From a virus: a DNA stretch of 25,982 bases. The notes below the pieces were generated by a model. That model saw only the letters and a list, made by a program, of their open reading frames with translations, ran no database searches and was not told the DNA's origin. The position numbers and the translations under genes were made by a program. Below, piece after piece: positions 1-7,791 of this stretch. The first letter of the stretch is position 1, and every line of letters begins with the position of its first letter. The stretch spans positions 1-25,982 of the IMG/VR virus record IMGVR_UViG_3300047480_000320. One strand, 5' to 3'.

Positions 1-1070
1 ATAATTTTAGAATTTAGAGCTTTACGTAAAGCATAATGAATTACTTCATTTAATTTGAATACTTTACATACTTGCCAGTTAGATGTATGGTCGCTCCATT
101 TTTCAATATAGGTTTCCTTCTCGCTCTTCTCAAAGGTAGCAGCATTACACTTCATGCAAAATTGAGAGTCGCACGACTGACAATCTAAAGGCTGATTCTT
201 TAACGCATCTTTAAACATATCAGTCTTTTCTTTAATAAGAGCATCAATGTCAGGCACATTGCGAATGTTTCCAAGTACGTGAGCATGAGATTCTTTATAC
301 ATGCATCCATGGCACGGGCTGATGTCTCCGTTCAAGTCCACACTAACGTAATTAATACCAGCAGAGCAAAGAGCTCTCGATTGCTGGAACCATCCAAACT
401 TTTCTGGAGGTAATTTGTGAGTATAGATGTGCTTTGCAATCTTAGTTAAGCCAACCTTAAGCTCCTCTAAATGAACTGCAAACTCTTCTTGTGTTAGAGT
501 GGAGTATAAGTCTGGAGTAGGGAAGTAGTTATCTGTTAACTGAATAACATCAAGGAACGCTTCATATATTAAGTGGAAATGTTTTGCAGTCAATACAGAC
601 TTCATATTAACGTTAAGGCCGTTTTGTTTAGCAGCAAGATAGTTTGATTTAACTAGTGCTGAAGATGGATTACCTACTTTATCGATACGTGTGATATCGT
701 TAACAGGCTTGCCATCATAAGATATTTGAAAACGCAGTCTTCCTTGTCCGAGTTCGTTGTGCAACTCAACAAGCTCTTTCATGTACTTTTTAAGATACAC
801 GCCGTTTGTATAGAAGAAGAAAGAGAAGTTTTGATCGTGTTTATACTTCTCAATAACACCTTTACAAAATTCCCAGTTTACAAATGGTTCACCGCCCCAA
901 AAATACACATCCTTTTTAGGATCTGATATTTTAGCCATGAATTCTTCAATATTGTCTAAGGTAACGGATGTGTTTTCTTCGAATTCAGTCGATAGACCGC
1001 ACTCATAACCTTCTGAACAGTATGTACATGCTAAATTGCATGTGCTCGTAACGTTAATGTCAATAACCAT
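1..1070 (-). CDS. Radical SAM/SPASM domain protein (partial, C-terminus off window)
   Basis: The frame is open from an ATG at 1070 to the left edge (356 codons, no stop), so the C-terminus is missing. The N-terminus carries CNLACTYC at residues 11-18, the CxxxCxxC motif that binds the radical SAM 4Fe-4S cluster, followed by GGEP at 59-62, the SAM-binding motif typical of MoaA/anSME-like members. Around residues 233-252 is a C-x12-G-x4-C element. Around 293-305 is CQSCDSQFCMKC, and one more Cys lies near 333. This resembles the seven-cysteine SPASM domain that holds auxiliary clusters, though the spacing (Cx2Cx4Cx2C) differs slightly from the canonical form. SPASM enzymes usually modify peptides or proteins (sulfatase maturases, RiPP maturases). 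The substrate cannot be read here. It is the last visible gene of the tail operon, 35 bases after the dehydrogenase gene, with a weak AAAGAG ribosome site about ten bases before the ATG. Family assignment is firm; function is open. Confidence 0.88.
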   Translation of the reverse strand, partial: MVIDINVTSTCNLACTYCSEGYECGLSTEFEENTSVTLDNIEEFMAKISDPKKDVYFWGGEPFVNWEFCKGVIEKYKHDQNFSFFFYTNGVYLKKYMKELVELHNELGQGRLRFQISYDGKPVNDITRIDKVGNPSSALVKSNYLAAKQNGLNVNMKSVLTAKHFHLIYEAFLDVIQLTDNYFPTPDLYSTLTQEEFAVHLEELKVGLTKIAKHIYTHKLPPEKFGWFQQSRALCSAGINYVSVDLNGDISPCHGCMYKESHAHVLGNIRNVPDIDALIKEKTDMFKDALKNQPLDCQSCDSQFCMKCNAATFEKSEKETYIEKWSDHTSNWQVCKVFKLNEVIHYALRKALNSKI

Positions 1071-1105
1071 AGTATAAATCTCTTTATGAAGGGATAAAAC
1101 GAGTA

Positions 1106-1846
1106 CTAAATTCCTCTATACTCATCGTTTAGTTCTAGTACGGTATTTAGTAGTTTAATATCATACTGTTTTGCTAAGGCTTTTGTGTCTTTAGGAAGGC
1201 ACGGCCCTCCGAAGCCTCGTTTTCCGTCTGGTCCAGGTACATTGAAATGAGTCGTCCCCATGTATGGGTGAGAAGCCATCATTTGTGTCAGCTGATTGAA
1301 GTCTACGTTCATTTCATTAGCAATATCATACATTGAATTCATGTATGTTATTTTTAAAGCTGCGAATGTGTTTAGCGTATATTTGAATAACGCTGCTGTT
1401 TTAATATCTACTAAGAACGTCTTACCTGGAACTACTGTAGAATATTGTTTGTACATTTGTAGTAACCGTTCAGCCTTCATCACATCCCCTCCTATTACCA
1501 ACACTGGGGGCGTAACAAAATCGCTAAATGATGTTGCTCGGGATAGAAATTCTGGATTATATAAAACATCATATCCATCGAGGTGATGTGGAAGAACAGT
1601 CGACTTAACTACTGTCAGGCCAGTATAACTGCTATCTTGTATTTCTTGAAGGACTTGTTTTAGAACAGCATATTCTGAATCATCTGTAGGCGTGGGTACG
1701 CAGACGAAAATGACGTCTGGGTTTTGCGCACAGACGTCATTTACGGATAGTGTGTTATATAATGGATCACATATTACACTTGTTGTATGATTAAAGCCAT
1801 ATTCTACTGCTTTACCGACCATACCATAACCAATAATACCAATCAT
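1106..1846 (-). CDS. Short UDP-glucose/GDP-mannose dehydrogenase-like protein
   Basis: This is a 246-residue nucleotide-sugar dehydrogenase of the UDP-glucose 6-dehydrogenase family, which oxidises the sugar C6 alcohol to a carboxylate with NAD+. The N-terminus is a Rossmann fold with GYGMVG (residues 6-11). VCVPTPT (48-54), KSTV (81-84) and NPEFLS (97-102, Glu99) follow. In the central helix Lys155 and Asn159 keep the K-x3-N spacing of the catalytic Lys/Asn pair. GFGGPCLPKD (211-220) holds the thiohemiacetal-forming Cys216 and Asp220. The protein stops just after the start of the central dimerisation helix. Full enzymes are about 390-450 residues, so the C-terminal UDP-binding domain is absent. 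The next gene downstream does not supply it. GGAG at 1852-1855 supports the start. It may be active with a different substrate, need a partner, or act in remodelling capsule or LPS sugars. The family is secure; the product is not. Confidence 0.9.
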   Translation of the reverse strand: MIGIIGYGMVGKAVEYGFNHTTSVICDPLYNTLSVNDVCAQNPDVIFVCVPTPTDDSEYAVLKQVLQEIQDSSYTGLTVVKSTVLPHHLDGYDVLYNPEFLSRATSFSDFVTPPVLVIGGDVMKAERLLQMYKQYSTVVPGKTFLVDIKTAALFKYTLNTFAALKITYMNSMYDIANEMNVDFNQLTQMMASHPYMGTTHFNVPGPDGKRGFGGPCLPKDTKALAKQYDIKLLNTVLELNDEYRGI

Positions 1847-1858
1847 ACAAACTCCAAA

Positions 1859-3298
1859 TTATATAATAAAGCACTCCACTAATTTTTCCTCATGGGAAGA
1901 ATTTGTTTGTAGAGCAACTGCGATAGGATTAACATTTCCAACTGTAGCACATCCATTGATACCTGCTACAACTGTTTGCCCTTTTCTGATAGGTCCAACG
2001 ACACGTACAGGCACTCGACCCTTTAGAGCAACTGGCTGACCTTCTGATTCAGCATTCATTAAGTATGCTGGGTTTGTAGATATAACACCGATTGCAACTT
2101 GACTGATATAATCAGACGCAATGCATTCAGCTTCAATTGAGTCGTCAGCAATAACAACAACCGTGCCAGGTATATATTCTTTGTCTGTAGTGTATTTTTC
2201 TGCTAAGTCAGCATAACGAGCGCTCGTAGCAGTTGCTGTTATAACGTTAGCACTGAAGTTGCCGCTAGAATCACGAGCTACGATAGAGCTTGCTGTAGCT
2301 GCATCCGTTGCTGAACGTTGAGCTGAAGCATATAATAATGTGTTAGCTCCAGTAGCTGTACCACTCAAACTTGCAGTAATAACGTTAGCACTAAAACTGC
2401 CTGCTGTGTCTCGAGCTACAACCTTACTTGCTGTGGCAGCAGATGTTGCATCCACTGTCAATGTTATGTTTGATGTAAGAGCTCCTCCACCAGTCATGTA
2501 AGTTCCAGCTAATACTGATCGTGCACATTGATTAGCTGTTCCATTTAAATCGCCAGTAACTCCACCAGTTGCAGTTATTAGACCAGTTACTGCTAATGTG
2601 TTTGAGAATGTAGCGTTACCAGTAACGGAAATTGTATTGGATAGTGTAGCTGAACCAGTAACTGTCAATCGCTCCCCAATACTTGTATTACCAGCAATGG
2701 AAAGGGTGTTAGAAAACGACGCAGCCAAAACGCCGTTGAAGGATCCGCTAACTCTCATTGCACCTGAAACGTTAGCTGAACCAGTTACAGTTAATGCTGC
2801 ATCTGGAGTTGTATTATTGATCCCTACTCGGTTATTCACCGCATCAATAAACAAGACTCCACTATCAAACTGAGAGTTACCGGTACCTACTGTAAGGGAT
2901 GTACCATTGGCGTTTGTAAATTGAAGATTGGCGGTAGTGAAAGTGCCTGTGACGTTAGCATCTCCTGTCACCATGAAAGCAACAGTTTGGCCGAAAGCTG
3001 TATTTACTCCAACGCGGTCGTTTGTGGCGTCAATTAATAATGTGTCAGTATCAAAGGTGACATTAGACCCACCGAAGGCCGCAACACCTACAACTTGCAA
3101 GGCTCCTCCAACGCTTGCAAACCCACCAAATGTTGTGTTACCGGTTAATGTGCTGGTTCCAGATACTTGTAGTGTGCTGCCAACGTTAGCAAAGCCGCTA
3201 ATTGTTGTATTGCCAGTTAATGTGCTGGTTCCAGATACTGTTGCGTTTTCTGAAACGATAAGCCCTTTACGGACTCTGAAGTCTTGAATATTTGCCAT
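1859..3298 (-). CDS. Tail-fibre-like structural protein with conserved C-terminal IMC/Peptidase_G2-like domain
   Basis: A 479-residue fibre-like protein. Residues 1 to about 90 contain tandem 24-residue beta repeats of the type VSGTSTLTGNTT..GFA.VG. The middle has FIDAVNNRVGINNTTPDAAL-type repeats, common in phage fibres, then two copies of a VARD(S/T)xGxFSANVITA motif. The last 120 residues (about 360-479) begin ARYADLAEKY and include PGTVVVI, GVISTNPAYLMN and GRVPVRVVGPIRKG. This end resembles C-terminal domains of marine T4-like fibre and structural proteins, and recalls the self-cleaving Peptidase_G2/IMC chaperone family. I cannot confirm cleavage residues. AAAGGGAAA at 3302-3310 is a good ribosome site. 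It lies between the 244-residue fibre paralogue and the dehydrogenase gene in the minus-strand operon. Its likely role is host recognition or a baseplate appendage; the exact T4 counterpart is unknown. Confidence 0.75.
   Translation of the reverse strand: MANIQDFRVRKGLIVSENATVSGTSTLTGNTTISGFANVGSTLQVSGTSTLTGNTTFGGFASVGGALQVVGVAAFGGSNVTFDTDTLLIDATNDRVGVNTAFGQTVAFMVTGDANVTGTFTTANLQFTNANGTSLTVGTGNSQFDSGVLFIDAVNNRVGINNTTPDAALTVTGSANVSGAMRVSGSFNGVLAASFSNTLSIAGNTSIGERLTVTGSATLSNTISVTGNATFSNTLAVTGLITATGGVTGDLNGTANQCARSVLAGTYMTGGGALTSNITLTVDATSAATASKVVARDTAGSFSANVITASLSGTATGANTLLYASAQRSATDAATASSIVARDSSGNFSANVITATATSARYADLAEKYTTDKEYIPGTVVVIADDSIEAECIASDYISQVAIGVISTNPAYLMNAESEGQPVALKGRVPVRVVGPIRKGQTVVAGINGCATVGNVNPIAVALQTNSSHEEKLVECFII
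3144..3239 (-). repeat. Perfect 24-base direct repeat, 72-base period, in the fibre gene
   Basis: An identical 24-base sequence occurs at 3144-3167 and 3216-3239, exactly 72 bases (24 codons) apart. It encodes the VSGTSTLTGNT-type unit of the fibre. The flanking bases are diverged synonymously, so the protein repeat is older than, or better kept than, the DNA outside the core. Confidence 0.85.
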
Positions 3299-3301
3299 TA
3301 G

Positions 3302-3310
3302 TTTCCCTTT
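3302..3310 (-). promoter_or_regulatory. Ribosome binding site of the 479-residue fibre gene
   Basis: Purine-rich AAAGGGAAA on the minus strand, three bases before ATG 3298, within the 33-base gap between the two fibre genes. Confidence 0.5.
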
Positions 3311-3331
3311 CCACTAACGATTAGATTGTAA

Positions 3332-4066
3332 TTATGAGAGCATTGTTCTTGCTATTTTGAATGTAGCATTAGATGTAGGAGTTGCAAGAAGACGTACGCT
3401 GCCAGCACTAATGTCTGCATCGAACGTACAGAATGTGGCCACAGTATTAACAACAGCATATTCTGTCAGGAATGCGGTCGTGCCATCGTGTATCAAAAGC
3501 AACTCTTCAGACATATAACCAGTCGAGGAGTCTTGTATTTGTATTAAATACTTTGCAGTTTTAAATGTATTGGCAAATGAATCGACAACAGTCTGCCCAA
3601 CAGTAGCATTTGCATATACTGTGCTATTTGATTGGAATGTTAACGATGGTCCAACATTAGAACGCACTGTTACTGTTAAAGTATTGCTTACAGTTGCATT
3701 ATTAGAAATTGTGGCTGTATTAGAAACGTTTACATCTGTAACGTAAGCAAACCATCGAGCACTAGTAGTTCCTAATGTGACGCCGTTTGCAAGAGGAGTA
3801 GCAGCGCCTCTAAAAGTTGCTGTATTTGCAAAATCAGCTGAGTTGGCATAAAGTTCCCATCGAGCAGATGTATTACCTAAAGATCTACCTGACACGTCGG
3901 GTGTAAAGTTGCCAACAATGTTGGCTGAAAACACCATACTGCCACTAACAGTAAGATCGCCAGCAATGTTAGCAGAACCGGTGACCTTTAAGTCTTGCTC
4001 TATCTCTGTATTGCCTATAACATACAGGCCATGCTGGGTTGTAAATTGTGTATTTCCTGTTGCCAT
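3332..4066 (-). CDS. Tail-fibre-like structural protein, paralogue of the upstream fibre gene
   Basis: A 244-residue protein. It opens with beta repeats (IGNTEIEQDLKVTGSANIAG and similar) and continues with two LGNTSARWELYAN / LGTTSARWFAYVT units, a motif widely repeated in fibres of marine T4-like phages. From about residue 135 a globular beta domain contains AKYLIQIQDSSTGYMSEELL and IHDGTTAFLTEYAVV. The matching segment of the next upstream protein (4073-5011) reads KILIATNGTDSYITEYAVL, so the two genes share a C-terminal domain. The ATG at 4066 is 6 bases from the previous stop and has no clear Shine-Dalgarno, so it probably depends on translational coupling. A virion surface or fibre role is inferred from composition, repeats and position. 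Confidence 0.7.
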   Translation of the reverse strand: MATGNTQFTTQHGLYVIGNTEIEQDLKVTGSANIAGDLTVSGSMVFSANIVGNFTPDVSGRSLGNTSARWELYANSADFANTATFRGAATPLANGVTLGTTSARWFAYVTDVNVSNTATISNNATVSNTLTVTVRSNVGPSLTFQSNSTVYANATVGQTVVDSFANTFKTAKYLIQIQDSSTGYMSEELLLIHDGTTAFLTEYAVVNTVATFCTFDADISAGSVRLLATPTSNATFKIARTMLS

Positions 4067-4072
4067 ATATTA

Positions 4073-5011
4073 CTAAGCCGTTAATGTTATGTTTAAATTC
4101 ATCGACAAGTTTGCGATGTATGGTGTAAAATTCAAAATAACGTTGGTAGTGTTAGAAGTGACTGTATACAATCCTAGATTAGCACTTGTAGGAGCATTTA
4201 ATACAGCATATTCTGTAATGTAAGAATCAGTACCGTTAGTTGCAATCAATATTTTCGAAGCACGGGTTGACGTTGTATTGCCTACACGAGATGTTATATC
4301 TCCCAACTTATATTGAGATTTTAACCAAGTATACACTTCAACAGGACTTCCAGTAGTTGCACCAAGACTTGTCACGACTCCCGTCTGTTTTCCTAATGTG
4401 CCAAATATAATATCACCATACATTGTCGCTGTATTGGCAACCTCAATACTACCATTGAACGTAGTACTAGAAGTAACAGTTACGCTATTAGCAGCAATGG
4501 TAAGAGTGTTACTTTGGATAACAGCACTGTTACCAGCAATAGTAGTATTTACGGAATCGATATCCGTATTTGTGCCGTTAAATAATGCATTACTTGAAAC
4601 AGTGAGTAACCTACCAGACGTAACGACGTTGCCGCTTAGTGTTGTGTTAGATCCAATGCTTAGTGTAGGCCCAGTAATATACATTGCTGTAGCATTGATT
4701 GCTGTGGCGCCGTTCGTGATGTTGACGTTAGCAGTGAAGGCAGCGTTAGCTCCAGCGAATACAGCATTAGATGAAATTGTCAAATTGGCTGCAGCATTAA
4801 CCGTACCACCTCTAATACTAGTACCAACAGCTACTGTGTTCGCTCCAAAGATACCAATAAGGTTAGTATTGCCAGTTGTGTTTGCTCCATCATTAGATGA
4901 GTTGGCAGTAACTATCTCCGACCCGAGAGTTGTTATTAACTGATTTGTCTTTGTAATAAGAGATGAAAATGTATCTGTTGCGATTACAATTTGGGTTATA
5001 TTTTTTGCCAT
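4073..5011 (-). CDS. Tail-fibre-like structural protein (Asn/Thr/Ser-rich)
   Basis: A 312-residue protein, unusually rich in Asn, Thr, Ser and Ala. The N-terminus (ITQIVIATDTFSSLITKTNQ) looks helical and may be an attachment segment. Residues 60-200 are a chain of short hydrophobic/Asn-Thr repeats (NLTISSNAVFAG, NTTLSGNVVTSG, NTLTIAANSVTV) expected to form a trimeric beta structure. The C-terminal about 105 residues share the TxYITEYAVL-type domain with the 244-residue neighbour. Its start overlaps the stop of the 71-residue gene by one base (TAATG), implying translational coupling. The stop is TAG. It is probably a fibre or baseplate appendage; I do not recognise a specific T4 counterpart. 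Confidence 0.7.
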   Translation of the reverse strand: MAKNITQIVIATDTFSSLITKTNQLITTLGSEIVTANSSNDGANTTGNTNLIGIFGANTVAVGTSIRGGTVNAAANLTISSNAVFAGANAAFTANVNITNGATAINATAMYITGPTLSIGSNTTLSGNVVTSGRLLTVSSNALFNGTNTDIDSVNTTIAGNSAVIQSNTLTIAANSVTVTSSTTFNGSIEVANTATMYGDIIFGTLGKQTGVVTSLGATTGSPVEVYTWLKSQYKLGDITSRVGNTTSTRASKILIATNGTDSYITEYAVLNAPTSANLGLYTVTSNTTNVILNFTPYIANLSMNLNITLTA

Positions 5012-5226
5012 TATGTCTTACCGTTCGTTAATATTTCCAACATACGTTTTATGTCGGCCATATCTTGCTTTAGATTGCCTACGTCACTAACTACACGAGA
5101 TAAAGCTAGATCTTTTGCTCTAGCTTCTCTATACGCTTGAAGTCCAGTACTATCAATATTTAGGACAGCTCTAGCTCGCCCTGGCGTATCGTCTTTAACA
5201 AACCCAGAATATTCAGTCTTTATCAT
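5011..5226 (-). CDS. Small conserved tail-operon protein with C-terminal coiled coil
   Basis: A 71-residue protein. The first half (TEYSGFVKDDTPGRARAVLN) is polar with no known motif. Residues about 35-66 (EARAKDLALSRVVSDVGNLK onward) follow a heptad-like pattern of Leu/Val/Ile/Met and should form a helix or coiled coil. The start overlaps the stop of the 683-residue gene by four bases (ATGA), and its stop overlaps the start of the 312-residue fibre gene by one base. This placement, and the absence of internal stops in such a tight operon, support a real gene. Similar short proteins sit next to fibre genes in marine T4-like phages. It could be a fibre chaperone, adaptor or small virion protein; no function can be assigned. 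Confidence 0.68.
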   Translation of the reverse strand: MIKTEYSGFVKDDTPGRARAVLNIDSTGLQAYREARAKDLALSRVVSDVGNLKQDMADIKRMLEILTNGKT

Positions 5227-7274
5227 GCAGATACCGCAATTGCTCTTAAGTCATTTACGTGAGGTACACGATAATCATTATCTGACAACAATACAATCTT
5301 AATGGAGAAATTCTTATATCCATCATAAGCACCAAATGTTGTATTGTAGTATCGAATAATGTTGCTGTTTTGGATATTAATGAAGGCAGTATGCTTATTG
5401 TTAATTTTGTCAATCTGCAATCCAGAAGATACCATGCTTGAGTTTGCAATAGGATCTGCAATTGTTAAAGATGTTGAATCGACAGCCGTCACAAGTGAAA
5501 TAACATGATTGTTTGGGAATGTTGGCTGATATATTCTAACTAAATCGTTCACAGATATTGCGCTATTAACAGTCACACCAGTCCCAACAATTACGTTGTT
5601 GCCTAGCGATGTTGTGTATAATCCGTTCGCTGCAGTACCATCCTGGTACATAGGAACCTTATACTCAAACTCAATAACGTCATTGCGGTTGAAAGGATTG
5701 CTCAATAACCCCTTGTCTGTTACCATCTCAAGGTGAGTCCAGTCTTTATCATCAAACGGCTCTGGGTCTACGTTATTGTGAAACTTAGCGTATACTCTAA
5801 TGTCGGTGTTGGCTGGCTTGTATGCGCTGATGTATATACGCAGATCTTCAGCATCTTGTCCATCAGCTAACACTACACGTTTAGCAATATATTTGGAAGT
5901 CGCATTACCAGAGTTAGTATGTTCTGCCGTATCATCGCTATTGATCTCATATCGTGTAACAAACACGTCGAGATTTTCTTCTTTGGCGTATGGAGATGTG
6001 TATATGTTGGTTGTGTTGAATGTGATTTCTGACTCTAAAGATTTAGAACCATCAAATAATGTAGCTCCATTTAATACTTCATAAGAACGAGAAGCAATGA
6101 CAGCTGGATAGCTATCCATAAATTTAATTTGATTAATCTCTACTAAAGCCTTGTTGCCAGATGCTTGATAGTAAGAAGAGTTAGCAATATTAATCGCTGT
6201 ATTTGTAAAGGTGCCTGCAGGGGTTGTGATATTGAAAGATGGTCTAATGTAATTAGCCTCGAAATTTTCAATATACTCAATTCTACAAGAAGCGCCAGAA
6301 TCTACTCCACGAACATACTCATTGTTGGCAAAATATGCACTTGTGTTGGCAGTTGAATTTTCGAGGGTCAACCGCTCTGTCATTGAATTAAATGCAAACA
6401 CAGTACCTACTGGTGTTTTCAAATATGACCCAGCTCCGTTCGAGAAAGAAGGAACAACATCAACTAACATGTAGGTGTTATTAGCAATGCTAGTTACTGT
6501 GCGCACATCAACGTTACCAGCTGTACCATCTGTTATAACAAACTTGTTACCTACTTGTAAAGTGGACGTGAAAGATGTGCCATTACCGACGATAGCTTTA
6601 CTAGTGGCATTGATAGTTAGTGTGCCAGTGCTTGGAGCCGTATTCTGGTACACATACTCTCCTCCTTTAAAATTGCCACTGATACTATTAGCAAACAATT
6701 TAAAGAATTCATTATAACTATTATTGAGTTTATATGTAGCGGTATTGCTTGTAAATTTAGCAACATTCAGTGCAAATTTCAAATCTGCATCTTTCAATGC
6801 TGTAAGCATTTTACCGTTAGTGATTGTGTAGAAGAATCCGTCTACTTTACCAGAGGATACTTGAGTATTGTTGGTTGTGTTGAGAACCTTCTCACCTGCC
6901 TTGTTCCACCACAGTTTAAAGTCATCATCACTACCATCGAACTTTACAAGTATAGCATATGATTGTGCTGTCTTGATGGCAATAGGAAAATTAAAACTGA
7001 ATTTAGTAGAAGTTGTAGCTGTACTTGTTTCGAATATTCCTGCATATTCTACACGAGCTACTTCCGGATATACTGCATTAAGATTAGGAACATCATTGTC
7101 TACTGGACAGATATAAACAGAAACTCCTGGTTCAAATATTCCAGTTTTTGTTTTTCCTGCAATAGGCTTATTTTTAAAAAACAAGTCGACGCTTGTAATA
7201 AAAATTGTATCAGCTTGTCTTACTGAATCTTTATCGACATAAAAGGTTTGAGCTAAATCAAAATCCGTTGCCAT
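5223..7274 (-). CDS. Virion structural protein (baseplate/fibre-associated), 683 residues
   Basis: The N-terminal about 175 residues (FDLAQTFYVDKDSVRQADTI, then GVSVYICPVD and KLWWNKAGEK) look like a beta-sandwich domain. Residues 214-280 hold a beta module with VGNGTSFTSTLQVGNKFVI, and 550-615 hold a second, more diverged copy (VGTGVTVNSAISVNDLVRI). A related module occurs in the DUF4815 protein next door. The C-terminal part has EDLRIYISAYKPANTDIRVY (476-495) and, at the very end, NFSIKIVLLSDNDYRVPHVN plus DLRAIAV, both typical of large structural proteins of marine T4-like phages. In between, 550-615 looks like an insertion into that C-terminal domain. The start codon overlaps the stop of the 163-residue gene by one base. 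It is probably a peripheral baseplate or proximal fibre component; the T4 equivalent (gp10-like?) is not certain. Confidence 0.72.
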   Translation of the reverse strand: MATDFDLAQTFYVDKDSVRQADTIFITSVDLFFKNKPIAGKTKTGIFEPGVSVYICPVDNDVPNLNAVYPEVARVEYAGIFETSTATTSTKFSFNFPIAIKTAQSYAILVKFDGSDDDFKLWWNKAGEKVLNTTNNTQVSSGKVDGFFYTITNGKMLTALKDADLKFALNVAKFTSNTATYKLNNSYNEFFKLFANSISGNFKGGEYVYQNTAPSTGTLTINATSKAIVGNGTSFTSTLQVGNKFVITDGTAGNVDVRTVTSIANNTYMLVDVVPSFSNGAGSYLKTPVGTVFAFNSMTERLTLENSTANTSAYFANNEYVRGVDSGASCRIEYIENFEANYIRPSFNITTPAGTFTNTAINIANSSYYQASGNKALVEINQIKFMDSYPAVIASRSYEVLNGATLFDGSKSLESEITFNTTNIYTSPYAKEENLDVFVTRYEINSDDTAEHTNSGNATSKYIAKRVVLADGQDAEDLRIYISAYKPANTDIRVYAKFHNNVDPEPFDDKDWTHLEMVTDKGLLSNPFNRNDVIEFEYKVPMYQDGTAANGLYTTSLGNNVIVGTGVTVNSAISVNDLVRIYQPTFPNNHVISLVTAVDSTSLTIADPIANSSMVSSGLQIDKINNKHTAFINIQNSNIIRYYNTTFGAYDGYKNFSIKIVLLSDNDYRVPHVNDLRAIAVSA

Positions 7275-7765
7275 TATTTCTCTCCGAATCCTGTTTCGAA
7301 TTCTTCTTGTGTAGGTCTGTATGCTTCAATATTAATAAAGCTCTTAGCATATGAAAAAGCTAGGCTTTCGTAGTTGGTAGGAAGCGTTGTCGTATTGATA
7401 TTAGCAACAACGATTTCTTTTTTGCCAGCTATAAGGTTGATAAAACTATAATATTCTGTCAATTCTGTAGTGTACTCTGGCACATTGGAAGAATAATAAA
7501 ATGTATAATTTAACTGACCATTTCTATCGCTGATTAATGGGTCACCCAACTTACCACCTAAAGGCTTATACTGTGTATTGCTTGCAAGATTGCCTTCAAA
7601 AAATAAGTAATGATATGTTAATGGTAGCAAACCGCTTACAGCGATCTCGAAAGCCTGATCTCTAACTAGAAATACAATTTGCGGTGAACGCTTACCGACT
7701 GACACGGCTTGAGTGACAGCACCACCGCCACCGCCACCACCAAATAACCCGCTAAAAAATCCCAT
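7274..7765 (-). CDS. Small virion protein with poly-Gly N-terminus and Ig-like beta domain
   Basis: A 163-residue protein starting MGFFSGLFG followed by a run of seven Gly (residues 9-15), then a single beta domain. Its core reads LPLTYHYLFFEGN, KPLGGKLGDPLISDRNGQLN and YTFYYSS, a pattern seen in Ig-like domains of phage tail proteins. The hydrophobic, Gly-rich N-terminus could be a flexible anchor. AAGG at 7773-7776, seven bases upstream, supports the ATG. A GATAAATA late-promoter-like sequence lies just further upstream. Its stop overlaps the next start (TAATG). Its place between two large structural genes suggests a baseplate or fibre accessory role. The function is not known. Confidence 0.7.
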   Translation of the reverse strand: MGFFSGLFGGGGGGGAVTQAVSVGKRSPQIVFLVRDQAFEIAVSGLLPLTYHYLFFEGNLASNTQYKPLGGKLGDPLISDRNGQLNYTFYYSSNVPEYTTELTEYYSFINLIAGKKEIVVANINTTTLPTNYESLAFSYAKSFINIEAYRPTQEEFETGFGEK

Positions 7766-7791
7766 ATATTAACCTTGTTAGTTTATTTTAT

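Noticed and set aside
1073-1080. TATAAATC on the plus strand resembling a late promoter
   Set aside because: No plus-strand gene follows; it is in the leader of a minus-strand gene.
3100-3260. Regularly spaced repeats suggesting a CRISPR-like array
   Set aside because: The repeats are in frame, protein-coding fibre units with diverged copies, not separated by unique spacers.
2598-3287. Plus-strand open frames opposite the 479-residue fibre gene
   Set aside because: Repetitive Val/Pro-rich antisense products of the fibre repeats; the sense frame has clear family motifs.
3298-3317. Five-base inverted repeat (TTAGT/ACTAA) around the ribosome site of the 479-residue gene
   Set aside because: The stem is short and AT-only, too weak for a convincing regulatory hairpin or terminator.
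4398-4943. Long open frame on the plus strand opposite the 312-residue fibre gene
   Set aside because: It is the antisense of repetitive Asn/Thr codons, which read as hydrophobic residues; no ribosome site and no recognisable domain.
5255-5461. Minus-strand open frame of 68 residues overlapping the end of the 683-residue gene
   Set aside because: It is an alternative frame inside a conserved C-terminal domain and has no motif or ribosome site.
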